From the NCBI GenBank assembly GCA_913776615.1, contig CAJYPK010000044.1, positions 101,995-165,994 of the forward strand: DNA of 64,000 bases, written 5' to 3'. Shown piece by piece: positions 1 to 6,996 of the stretch. A program made the translations under genes and the position numbers. Origin of the DNA: an uncultured Hymenobacter sp. GTDB lineage: Bacteria; Bacteroidota; Bacteroidia; Cytophagales; Hymenobacteraceae. The notes under the pieces were generated by a model. It made no database searches. It was not told the DNA's origin and saw nothing but the letters and a program-made list of their open reading frames with translations. Each line of letters opens with the position of its first letter. Position 1 is the first letter of the stretch.

Positions 1-188
1 GTGAAGTGCAGCGGGGCATCGACGTGGGTGCCGGTGTGGGCGCTCAGGTGCAGCTCGGTCACGTTGGCAGCGTCGCCGCGGTCCTGGCTGAGGGTGCGGC
101 CCACGGTCACGCCGAGATTATCGGGCCAGTGCACCATGTGGTCGCGGATGGGGGTGGTGGCGTCGAGCCAGGGAGCGGGAACGGGCAT
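1..188 (-). CDS. Cyclase / kynurenine formamidase-like hydrolase (5' part only)
   Basis: Partial gene: its ATG is at 188 and it runs off the left edge, leaving 62 codons. The visible N-terminus begins MPVPAPWLDATTPI and contains HTGTHVDAPLHF (about residues 51-62), which is the metal-binding HxGTHxDxPxH signature of the cyclase family (PF04199, which includes kynurenine formamidase). Family members hydrolyse amide or related bonds with a divalent metal. The start lies only 4 bases after the stop of the upstream glucosidase on the same strand, so the two are very probably co-transcribed. The substrate cannot be told from this fragment. Confidence 0.8.
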   Translation of the reverse strand, partial: MPVPAPWLDATTPIRDHMVHWPDNLGVTVGRTLSQDRGDAANVTELHLSAHTGTHVDAPLHF

Positions 189-192
189 GAGC

Positions 193-2841
193 TTAGTCTT
201 TTTCGGTGTGAAATCCGTTTACGTTTTTGGGCTGCAAGAGCTTCGCAATCAAGCCAGTCCAGCCGGTCTGGTGGCTGGCCCCGAGGCCCTCGCCGGTGTC
301 GCCGTTGAAGTACTCGCTAAAGCAGAGGTAGTCGTTGAAATGCGGGTCGTTTTGCAGCTCGGGGCGGGGGCCAAAGCAGGCGCGCTGCCCGGTGCGCGGG
401 TCGCGCAAAAACAGCCGCGTCAGGCGCTCGGTGAGGGCGTTGGCCACGTCGAGAATGGTGGTGTACTGGCCCGAGCGCGTGGGGTATTCGATTTTAAAGT
501 CGGGGCCGTAGTAGTGAAAAAACCGTTGGAGCGACTCGATAATCAGGAAATTGACCGGCATCCAGATGGGACCGCGCCAGTTGGAGTTGCCGCCGAAAAG
601 CTGGGTTTCCGACTCAGCCGGCTGGTAGTTGACGGTAATCTCGGTGTCGCGAAATACGTATGGCTTGTCCTTGTACACCCGCGAAAGGCTGCGCACGCCG
701 TAGTCAGACAAGAACTCATTTTCATCCAACATTCTGGCCAGCAGTCGCTTCATGCGGTGGCCACGCAGCAGGCTGAGCAAGCGGGTGGCCCCCTTGCCCG
801 GCTCCTGCCAGTGCGACACCAGCGAGGCCAGGTGCGGCCGGTGGGTGAGCAGCCAGTTCATCCGCTCCAAGAAGAGCGGGGCGCTGGTCAGCAGGTCTTC
901 GTCGAGCACTTCCACCGCGAAGAGCGGAATCAGGCCCACCATCGTGCGCACTTTCAGCAGCTCGTGGCCGCCCTCGGGCGTGTTGAGGGCGTCGTAGTAA
1001 AATTCGTCCTCGTCGTCCCAGAGGTCCAGCGCGGTGTCGCCCACGTTGGTCATGGCCTCGGCGATGTAGAGGAAATGCTCGAAAAACTTGCTCGCCATGT
1101 CCTGGTACACCGGGTTGGTCCGGCTCAGCTCCAGCGCGATCCGCATCATGTTGAGCGCGAACATGGCCACCCAAGCCGTACCGTCGGCCTGCTCCAGGTA
1201 GCCGCCGAAGGGCAGCGGGGCCGAGCGGTCGAACACCCCAATATTGTCCAACCCCAGGAACCCGCCCTCGAAAATGTTGTGCCCGTCGCGGTCCTTGCGA
1301 TTGACCCACCACGTAAAATTGAGCAGCAGGCGGTGGAAAACGGTTTGCAGAAAAAGCACGTCGCCCGCGTCGCCGCGCCGCTTCTGATCAATCTTAAACA
1401 CCCGGAAAGTGGCCCAGGCGTGCACCGGCGGGTTTACGTCGCCGAAGCGCCACTCGTAGGCCGGCAACTGGCCGTTGGGGTGCATGTACCAGTCGAGGCA
1501 CAGCAGTCGTAGTTGGTTTTTGGCAAACTCGGGGTCGAGCTGGGCCAGCGGCAGGCAGTGAAAGGCGAGGTCCCAGGCCGCGTACCAGGGATATTCCCAG
1601 GTATCGGGCATGGAAATAATGTCGGTATTATCCAGCGTTTTCCAGTCGGCGTTGCGGCCGTGCAGGCGCTCGGGCGGCGGGGCCGGCTGGGCGGGGTCGC
1701 CAGCCAGCCAGCGGGCCACGTTGTAGTGGTAGAACTGCTTGCTCCACAGCATCCCGGCGAAGGCCTGGCGCTGCACCAGCCGGGCGTCGGCCTCGGTGAT
1801 GCCGCATTGCAGCTCGGCGTAAAACTCGTCGGCCTCGGCCTGCCGCTGCTGCATAATCGCCTCGAAATCAGCAAACGGCTGCGCCAACCCCGCCGGCCCC
1901 AGCCGCAGGCGCACCTGCTGCGTAGCGCCGGGGGCCAGCGTGAAGGCGTAGTGCGCGGCGGCCTTGGTGCCGGTCCGGGCCGGATTTACTGCCCCGACCT
2001 GCTGCCCGACGAGGTAGTTATGAATACCATCCTTGAAAAACTGCTCCGGCGAGGCCGTGCCGAACAGCCGCTGGGTGTTGGTATTATTGTCGCAAAACAG
2101 CCACTCGGCCGGGCCGTCGGCGTAGCACATCAGCTCACCCAGCTCGCGGTGGCTGACTTGCACGGCCGTGGCCGCCGTGGCCGTCAGCGCGGGCCGGTAA
2201 TCATCGGGTTTCCAGGCCCAGGTATTGCGAAACCACAGCTGCGACAGCACGTGCAGCGGCGCGGCCTCCGGCCCCCGGTTGACGATGGTGTACTGAATGA
2301 GCAAATCGTCGGCGGCGGCCTTGGCGTACTCCACGAACACGTCGAAGTAGCGGCTTTCGGCAAAAATACCGGTGTCGAGCAGCTCGTATTCGGGCTGTTT
2401 GCGGTCGCGCTGGGCATTTTCCTGCACCAGTTCCGCGTAGGGAAAGGCCCGCTGCGGGTATTTGTACAGTAGCTTTTGGTAGGAATGCGTGGGCGTGGCG
2501 TCCAGGAAATAATAGATTTCCTTCACGTCCTCGCCGTGGTTGCCCTGCGGCCCGCTCAGGCCGAAAAGCTGCTCCTTGAGAATGGCGTCCTGGCCATTCC
2601 AGAGGGCCAGCCCCAGGCAGAGACGCTGCTTGTCGTCGCAAAAGCCCGCCAGGCCCTCCTCGCCCCAGCGGTAGGCCCGGCTGCGGGCCTGGTCGTGGGT
2701 GGTATAGTTCCAGGCGTCGCCGTGGGCCGAATAGTCTTCGCGCACGGTGCCCCACTGGCGCTCAGATAAATACGGGCCGAAGCGCCGCCAGGGCTGTTGG
2801 TTGGTGTCGGCTTCGTGGAGGCGCTGGTGCTCGGCAGTCAA
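193..2841 (-). CDS. Large cytoplasmic glucosidase, GH63/MGH1-like
   Basis: An 882-residue protein of the bacterial glucosidase family related to GH63 (mannosyl-oligosaccharide glucosidase-like, six-hairpin (alpha/alpha)6 barrel). The N-terminal block GPYLSERQWGTVREDYS and the run around YPWYAAWDLAFHCLPLAQLD (about residues 410-440) are characteristic; acidic residues there are candidate catalytic groups. No signal peptide is seen, so it probably acts in the cytoplasm on alpha-glucosides. The start codon is TTG at 2841. It is preferred because no ATG or GTG lies upstream in frame and because the first residues (TAEHQRLHEA) match what I know of the family N-terminus. It lies between an SDR glucose-dehydrogenase-like gene upstream and a cyclase gene 4 bases downstream, consistent with an operon that releases and oxidises glucose. 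The family is clear; the natural substrate is not. Confidence 0.88.
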   Translation of the reverse strand: MTAEHQRLHEADTNQQPWRRFGPYLSERQWGTVREDYSAHGDAWNYTTHDQARSRAYRWGEEGLAGFCDDKQRLCLGLALWNGQDAILKEQLFGLSGPQGNHGEDVKEIYYFLDATPTHSYQKLLYKYPQRAFPYAELVQENAQRDRKQPEYELLDTGIFAESRYFDVFVEYAKAAADDLLIQYTIVNRGPEAAPLHVLSQLWFRNTWAWKPDDYRPALTATAATAVQVSHRELGELMCYADGPAEWLFCDNNTNTQRLFGTASPEQFFKDGIHNYLVGQQVGAVNPARTGTKAAAHYAFTLAPGATQQVRLRLGPAGLAQPFADFEAIMQQRQAEADEFYAELQCGITEADARLVQRQAFAGMLWSKQFYHYNVARWLAGDPAQPAPPPERLHGRNADWKTLDNTDIISMPDTWEYPWYAAWDLAFHCLPLAQLDPEFAKNQLRLLCLDWYMHPNGQLPAYEWRFGDVNPPVHAWATFRVFKIDQKRRGDAGDVLFLQTVFHRLLLNFTWWVNRKDRDGHNIFEGGFLGLDNIGVFDRSAPLPFGGYLEQADGTAWVAMFALNMMRIALELSRTNPVYQDMASKFFEHFLYIAEAMTNVGDTALDLWDDEDEFYYDALNTPEGGHELLKVRTMVGLIPLFAVEVLDEDLLTSAPLFLERMNWLLTHRPHLASLVSHWQEPGKGATRLLSLLRGHRMKRLLARMLDENEFLSDYGVRSLSRVYKDKPYVFRDTEITVNYQPAESETQLFGGNSNWRGPIWMPVNFLIIESLQRFFHYYGPDFKIEYPTRSGQYTTILDVANALTERLTRLFLRDPRTGQRACFGPRPELQNDPHFNDYLCFSEYFNGDTGEGLGASHQTGWTGLIAKLLQPKNVNGFHTEKD

Positions 2842-2896
2842 GTTGCGAATAGAATTGAGTGATGGCTTGTTGAGAGGGGCTGTTCTGCTTTTGTAG

Positions 2897-2965
2897 CACC
2901 AAGCTCCAGCTTGGTGATTTGCTCGGCGAGTTAAACCGGGCGCATCACCAAGCTGGAGCTTGGTG
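2897..2965. repeat. Inverted pair of a 20-bp near-palindrome (repeat family D)
   Basis: CACCAAGCTGGAGCTTGGTG at 2946-2965 and its exact reverse complement at 2897-2916. Each is itself almost palindromic. The same 20-mer recurs at 61430-61449, also followed by TTACAT, and a variant lies at 52411-52437. It sits between the SDR gene and the glucosidase, where it could fold in the mRNA. Confidence 0.75.
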
Positions 2966-2980
2966 TTACATAAAGATGCC

Positions 2981-3796
2981 CTAGCCCCCCGAGGCGAAGC
3001 CGGGGTACAGCGTCATCCCGCCATCCATGAAAATAGTCTGGCCCGTAATGTAGTCCGCCTCATCGGAAACCAGCCAGGCGGCGAGGCGGCCGATGTCGGC
3101 GGGGTCGCCCACGCGGTTGTAGGGAATCAGCTCCAGCAAGGCCTTTTCCTCCTCGGGCGTATCGCGGGCCGAGAGGTTGATGGGCGTGGCGATGGCACCG
3201 GGCGCAATGCTGTTGATACGGATTTTCTGCGGCGCCAGCTCCTGGGCGGTGCTTTTCATGAGCTGCATAATGCCGCCCTTGCTGCTGGCGTAGTTGACGT
3301 GCCCACCCCACGGAATGACCTCGTGCACGCTGCTCATGCAGATGATTTTACCCAGTGCGGTGCTCACGTCGGGCTGCGGGCCGCGCCGCACAAACTCGCG
3401 GGCGGCCTCGCGCAGGCACAGAAACTGGCCGGTCAGGTTCACGTCGATTACCTTCTGCCACTGGGCCAGGGTCATGTCGAGGAAGGGCGAATCGACCTGA
3501 ATACCGGCGTTGGCCACCACGATGTGCAGCGTCCCAAATTTTTCGATGGCCTGCTTGAACATCGCCTGCACCTGGTCTTCCTTGCTCACGTCGGCCTCGG
3601 CGGCGTAGGCCTGCCCCCCGGCGTCGGTGATGGTTTTGACGACCTTGTTGGCCCCCTCTTCATCGTGGCTGTAATTGACGACCACGCTGGCCCCGTGGGC
3701 GGCCAGCGCCACGGCCACGGCCGCCCCGATACCCGAGCTGGCCCCGGTGACGAGGGCAAATTGCCCGCTCAGGCGGGTAGTGATTTCTTTAGACAT
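2981..3796 (-). CDS. SDR-family oxidoreductase, glucose 1-dehydrogenase-like
   Basis: A 271-residue classical short-chain dehydrogenase. It has the cofactor motif TGASSGIG (residues 17-24), NAG (96-98), the catalytic Ser at 155/156, Tyr169 and Lys173 (YxxxK), and the PG segment IRINSIAPGAIATPIN. It uses NAD(P)H to oxidise or reduce an alcohol or carbonyl. The overall style is closest to glucose 1-dehydrogenases, and the neighbouring glucosidase on the same strand, 140 bp downstream, supports a sugar substrate. The exact substrate is not provable from sequence, because SDR specificities are hard to predict. It is expected to be cytoplasmic and tetrameric, as usual for the family. Confidence 0.9.
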   Translation of the reverse strand: MSKEITTRLSGQFALVTGASSGIGAAVAVALAAHGASVVVNYSHDEEGANKVVKTITDAGGQAYAAEADVSKEDQVQAMFKQAIEKFGTLHIVVANAGIQVDSPFLDMTLAQWQKVIDVNLTGQFLCLREAAREFVRRGPQPDVSTALGKIICMSSVHEVIPWGGHVNYASSKGGIMQLMKSTAQELAPQKIRINSIAPGAIATPINLSARDTPEEEKALLELIPYNRVGDPADIGRLAAWLVSDEADYITGQTIFMDGGMTLYPGFASGG

Positions 3797-3963
3797 AACG
3801 CAGGCAAAAGAGTAGAATGCACAGCCCCGGCCCGCCAGCAGTGCCGCCCGTGGCGCGGAGCCCCGCGTAAAGACGCCATTTTACCGGCTGGGGTTTTGCT
3901 CCCGCGCGAGGAGGATGGCGCGAGCGCTGGCCCCGGCGCCGGGTCGTGCCGCCCGGGCCCGGG

Positions 3964-4182
3964 CTACCGACGCACCTTGGCCTTGTGGTGGTCGTGGCGG
4001 TCCTCCGTGCGGATCAGGCGTGGCTCTTTGCTCATGCTTTCACCGTGCTTCACGGTGTGCGCACGTTCCATTTTGCGGTCGGCTTTGGATTGTTTTTCGA
4101 CCCCGCGGGGCGTGGTTTGGGCAATGGCGGGCAGGCTACAGGCAGCGATGACCACGACAGTGAGTGAGCGAAGGAGGAGCAT
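3964..4182 (-). CDS. Small secreted basic protein, unknown function
   Basis: A 72-residue ORF with a convincing Sec signal peptide (MLLLRSLTVVVIAACSLPAIAQ, cleavage after AIA). The mature part is short, highly charged and Lys/Arg/His-rich, ending RHDHHKAKVRR. The reading frame extends upstream to 4350, but the ATG at 4182 places the signal peptide at the N-terminus. It has no recognisable domain. The abundance of His and basic residues could mean metal or nucleic-acid binding, but that is speculation. It could also be a chance ORF, although the signal peptide argues against this. Confidence 0.5.
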   Translation of the reverse strand: MLLLRSLTVVVIAACSLPAIAQTTPRGVEKQSKADRKMERAHTVKHGESMSKEPRLIRTEDRHDHHKAKVRR

Positions 4183-4538
4183 GGGAAAGAAGCTAAGGGG
4201 TTGGGCCTCGTATACGACGGTGGAGCTTACTAAGCTGCGCCAAAATCCGTCTTCATCAACTGTACGTACATGCTTGCCGACTAAAGAGAGTAGTTGAGCG
4301 TCAGAATAGAAAGTCCTACCGAATAAATTATTTAGCTGGTGGCCAAACAAGTAGTTTTGTTTTCAGTTATTGCGTACCCAACCTTATTACTCGACCCGCC
4401 TACCCGGCTGGTTATCAAGCCGCACCTCTACTTCGTTATCCCCTAGCCTCCCGCTCTGTTTATTTATTTTTTACCCAAAAGCCCCGGCCAGGTAACTGGC
4501 CGGGGCTTTGTTTTTTGCATTTCGGGCAGATGGCCCCG
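4183..4538. other. Intergenic stretch with one terminator
   Basis: 356 bp without a convincing gene. It holds the upstream region of the small secreted protein (no clear TAnnTTTG box found) and a strong hairpin at 4478-4509, described separately. Confidence 0.6.
4478..4509. terminator. Rho-independent-type hairpin downstream of the LytTR gene
   Basis: A 13-bp perfect stem (AAAGCCCCGGCCA / TGGCCGGGGCTTT) with a 6-base loop, 30 bp past the stop of the LytTR regulator at 4539. T-runs on both sides let it work in both directions; the plus-strand T-run is the longer one. Confidence 0.8.
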
Positions 4539-5285
4539 CTAGCTCCAGCGGCTCAGAAACTGGCCGAAAGCCTCCTTGTATTGTTCACCTACGGGAATAG
4601 TCTCCGTCCCAATCTGCACGGTGAGGCGGCGCACGGCTTCGATCTTATCCAGGGCCACTATGAAGGAGCGGTGGATGCGCAGAAAGCGCCGGGCGGGCAG
4701 CTTTTCTTCCATTGCCCGCAGGCTCATGAGCGAGAGCAGGGCGCGGGGCGTGCTTTTGAGGTGCACTTTCACGTAGTCTTTCAGGCCCTCCACGTAGAGA
4801 ATGTCGTTGAGGGCCACCCGCACGAGCTGGTACTCTACTTTCAGGAAAATGTGCTCTTCCTCGGGGGCCGCCGGGGTGGGCGCGGCGGCCTCGGCGCTGG
4901 CGTGCGCAAGCTCGGCGTAGGCGCGGGCCTTGTTGGCGGCGCGCAAAAACTCCTCGTAGTTGAAGGGCTTCACCAGGTAGTCGAGGGCATCGACCTTGTA
5001 GCCCTCCAGCGCATACTGCGGGAAGGCGGTGGTGAACACGATGCGCGGCGGCGCGGCCTGCTGGCCCAGCACCCGCGCCAGCTCCAGCCCGGTGAGCTCC
5101 TGCATCTGGATGTCGAGAAAAGCCACGTCTACCGGCTCGGCCAGCTCGTGCAGGCCCTTGAGTGCCTCCACCCCGCTGCCAAAGCGGCCCACCAGCTTCA
5201 GAAAGGGTGTTTGCTCAATAAAGGTGCAAAGCAGGGCTAGCGCCAGCGGCTCGTCATCAACGGCAATGCAGGTAACGGGGATCAT
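4539..5285 (-). CDS. LytTR-family response regulator
   Basis: 248 residues. An N-terminal receiver domain (residues 1-120) has the acidic pair D10/D11, phospho-acceptor D58 in FLDIQM, and K106 in YLVKPF. A C-terminal LytTR DNA-binding domain (about 145-245) contains FLKVEYQLVRV, RFLRIHRSFIV and the terminal VGEQYKEAF. It is the cognate partner of the LytS-type kinase encoded just upstream on the same strand. The two genes are separated by a 410-bp composite palindromic element, so they are probably one operon that has been invaded. Such pairs in Bacteroidota respond to envelope or metabolic signals, but the target genes are unknown. Confidence 0.93.
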   Translation of the reverse strand: MIPVTCIAVDDEPLALALLCTFIEQTPFLKLVGRFGSGVEALKGLHELAEPVDVAFLDIQMQELTGLELARVLGQQAAPPRIVFTTAFPQYALEGYKVDALDYLVKPFNYEEFLRAANKARAYAELAHASAEAAAPTPAAPEEEHIFLKVEYQLVRVALNDILYVEGLKDYVKVHLKSTPRALLSLMSLRAMEEKLPARRFLRIHRSFIVALDKIEAVRRLTVQIGTETIPVGEQYKEAFGQFLSRWS

Positions 5286-5364
5286 GGGGGAGTTATTAGT
5301 TGTTAATGGTTAATTGTTAGTTGTTAATTGGGAAGCTACGAAGCTGTTTATGTAAGTAGCTCTT

Positions 5365-5426
5365 TCGCTTAACCCCACCCCCGGCCCCTCTCCCCAAGGG
5401 GAGGGGCCGGGGGTGGGGTTAAGCGA
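5365..5426. repeat. 62-bp GC-rich palindrome (family C variant)
   Basis: The left half begins TCGCTTAACCCCACCCCCGG and the right half is nearly its exact reverse complement. It can form a very stable hairpin in the kinase-regulator transcript. Confidence 0.8.
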
Positions 5427-5505
5427 GTGGGCAGCGCCTGACCAGAGCTTTGAAAAGCACTGCCTAAACAGCTTGTATTTCAAAAGAGGCCCATCAAAAA
5501 CGTTG

Positions 5506-5603
5506 GTCATGCTCATCTGGCGTCCGCTTGCCAAAGCATCTCGCTTGCGACATCCAACGGTGCGAGCGAGATGCTGCGGCACGCGGACGCCAGATGAGCA
5601 TGA
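5506..5603. repeat. 98-bp inverted repeat (family B variant)
   Basis: Ends GTCATGCTCATCTGGCGTCC and GGACGCCAGATGAGCATGAC are exact complements. Inner parts (AGCATCTCGCTTGC / GCGAGCGAGATGCT) continue the pairing. It is related to the elements at 38379, 53512 and 63783 by the shared outer CATGCT and inner AGCATCT modules. Confidence 0.8.
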
Positions 5604-5695
5604 CGGGCGCTGAATGGTTAACATGCTTTCCAGACAAGACCTGTACAAAGGCTGTTTTTCGACTAAAGAGCCACCCATTAATTAACAACTAACAA

Positions 5696-6811
5696 TTAAC
5701 CATTAACAACTACTACCAGCTTCACCTCAAACTCGTTGTCGGGCGTCTTAGGATTCACTTGCAAGGTGTAGCGGCCGGGGTAAAGTAAATCGAGGCGGCG
5801 CTGGGTGTTGGTAAGGCCGATGCCGTTGGAGCCGGCGAGGTCGGTACTGGCCTTGGCAAACAGCGTATTGCGCACGTCGATTTCGAGCTGCTGGGGCGTG
5901 GGCTGGCGCACCGCGATGTGGATGCGGCTGGGCGCAGTAGCCGCCACGCCGTGCTTGAAGGCATTTTCGACGAAGGGCAGCAAAATCATGGGGGCGATGA
6001 GCACTTCGCGCATCGGCTCGGGGTGCTCGAAAGTTACCTGCACGCGGTCGGTAAGCCGCAGCTGCATGAGCGTGATGTAATCCTGAATAAACGCCACCTC
6101 CTGGCTGAGCTGGGCGTGGCCCGAGGCGGTGTCGTAGAGCACGTAGCGCATCATGCGCGAGAGGCGGTGCAGGGCCGCCCGCGCCCGCTCCCCGTCGATG
6201 AGCGTGAGCGAGTAGATATTATTGAGCGTATTGAAAAAAAAGTGCGGATTGATCTGCGCCTTGAGCAAGCTCAGCTCGGCCTCCACGCGCTGCTGGTCGA
6301 GACGCTCGCGCAGGCGGGCCTCCTGCTGCCAGTGCTGCACCACCGTAATGGCCGTGCCAATACCCAGCACCAACAGCGTAATGAGCAAACCCACAAGGTC
6401 GAACCGCCCGCCGCGCGGGGGGCGGGGCGGGCCGGGGCCAGGACCAGGCCCGGGGCCACGGCGCCCCACCTCGTCGGCCGCGTGAAACGCCTGCCGCATC
6501 AGTTCCGACAAGTGCAGGGCATTTTCCAGAAACCGCCCCAGCAGCGTGATAACGAGCACGGTAATTACCAGCGCCAGCACAAACCAGCCCGTGCGTCCGC
6601 GCAGCAGCAGGCGCGGCACGCTCAGCCGCGTGGTAGCGTAAAACGCCACCAGCCACAGCAGCAGCAGCGCGCCCTGCCGCACCCAGTATTCCACCGGCAG
6701 CACTACCCGCCCCTGCATGGGCTGAAACAAGAACAGCGCGAGGGCCAGCAGCCCCCATGCCAGCACGTGAATGAGGGGCGTAAGAAAGCGCTGCGAGGAA
6801 AAAGTGGGCAT
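5696..6811 (-). CDS. LytS-type sensor histidine kinase (His_kinase family)
   Basis: About 371 residues from the ATG at 6811, which fits a promoter box at 6833-6840 and gives a membrane N-terminus. There are four predicted TM helices (about residues 10-30, 45-60, 75-95 and 138-160), with a Gly-Pro repeat linker (GPGPGPGPGPP) before the last. The His_kinase domain (PF06580) has the phospho-acceptor H190 in AQINPHFFFNTLN, followed by an HATPase segment with PFVENAFKHG and NGIGLTNTQRRL. It should phosphorylate the LytTR regulator encoded downstream. The C-terminus (KLVVVVNG) and stop codon lie inside the arm of the palindromic element, so the last residues may have been changed by the insertion. 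Confidence 0.92.
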   Translation of the reverse strand: MPTFSSQRFLTPLIHVLAWGLLALALFLFQPMQGRVVLPVEYWVRQGALLLLWLVAFYATTRLSVPRLLLRGRTGWFVLALVITVLVITLLGRFLENALHLSELMRQAFHAADEVGRRGPGPGPGPGPPRPPRGGRFDLVGLLITLLVLGIGTAITVVQHWQQEARLRERLDQQRVEAELSLLKAQINPHFFFNTLNNIYSLTLIDGERARAALHRLSRMMRYVLYDTASGHAQLSQEVAFIQDYITLMQLRLTDRVQVTFEHPEPMREVLIAPMILLPFVENAFKHGVAATAPSRIHIAVRQPTPQQLEIDVRNTLFAKASTDLAGSNGIGLTNTQRRLDLLYPGRYTLQVNPKTPDNEFEVKLVVVVNG

Positions 6812-6832
6812 AACGGTCGATACTAAACGGCT

Positions 6833-6840
6833 CAAAAGTA
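6833..6840 (-). promoter_or_regulatory. Bacteroidota -7 box for the LytS-type kinase
   Basis: On the minus strand this reads TACTTTTG, a perfect match to TAnnTTTG. The predicted start of transcription is near 6827, about 16 bases before the ATG at 6811. Confidence 0.6.
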
Positions 6841-6996
6841 GCCGCCGCTCGGCCCCACCCCGCCCCCACCCGACCACCGGGCCAATTGTGCCGACTGCGG
6901 CACCGATTTGGCCGGTCGGTCGGGTGAGGCTTTTTCGTTACTTTTACTTCATCTTACGCTGGTTGCCCGCTCTTTCCCACCCAATGCCCTGTTCCT

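Larger units (their letters stand above)
5298..5711. repeat. Composite MITE-like element splitting a kinase/regulator pair
   Basis: Outer AT-rich inverted arms of about 35 bp (5298-5332 and 5674-5711; shared core GTTGTTAATGGTTAATTGTT) bound a block holding two further palindromes: 5365-5426 (family C) and 5506-5603 (family B). A short inverted pair, AAGCTGTTTA/TAAACAGCTT, also brackets the 5365-5426 palindrome. The right arm contains the stop codon of the kinase gene (5696-5698), and the left arm begins 12 bp before the regulator start. This looks like nested insertion of mobile palindromic elements. Confidence 0.7.

Noticed and set aside
1..1512. A 503-codon plus-strand ORF
   Set aside because: It lies opposite the glucosidase and cyclase genes, has no domain and shows the composition of an antisense shadow in GC-rich DNA.
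5310..5688. ORFs on both strands inside the composite repeat
   Set aside because: They are translations of palindromic repeats; related ORFs appear wherever a family B copy occurs.
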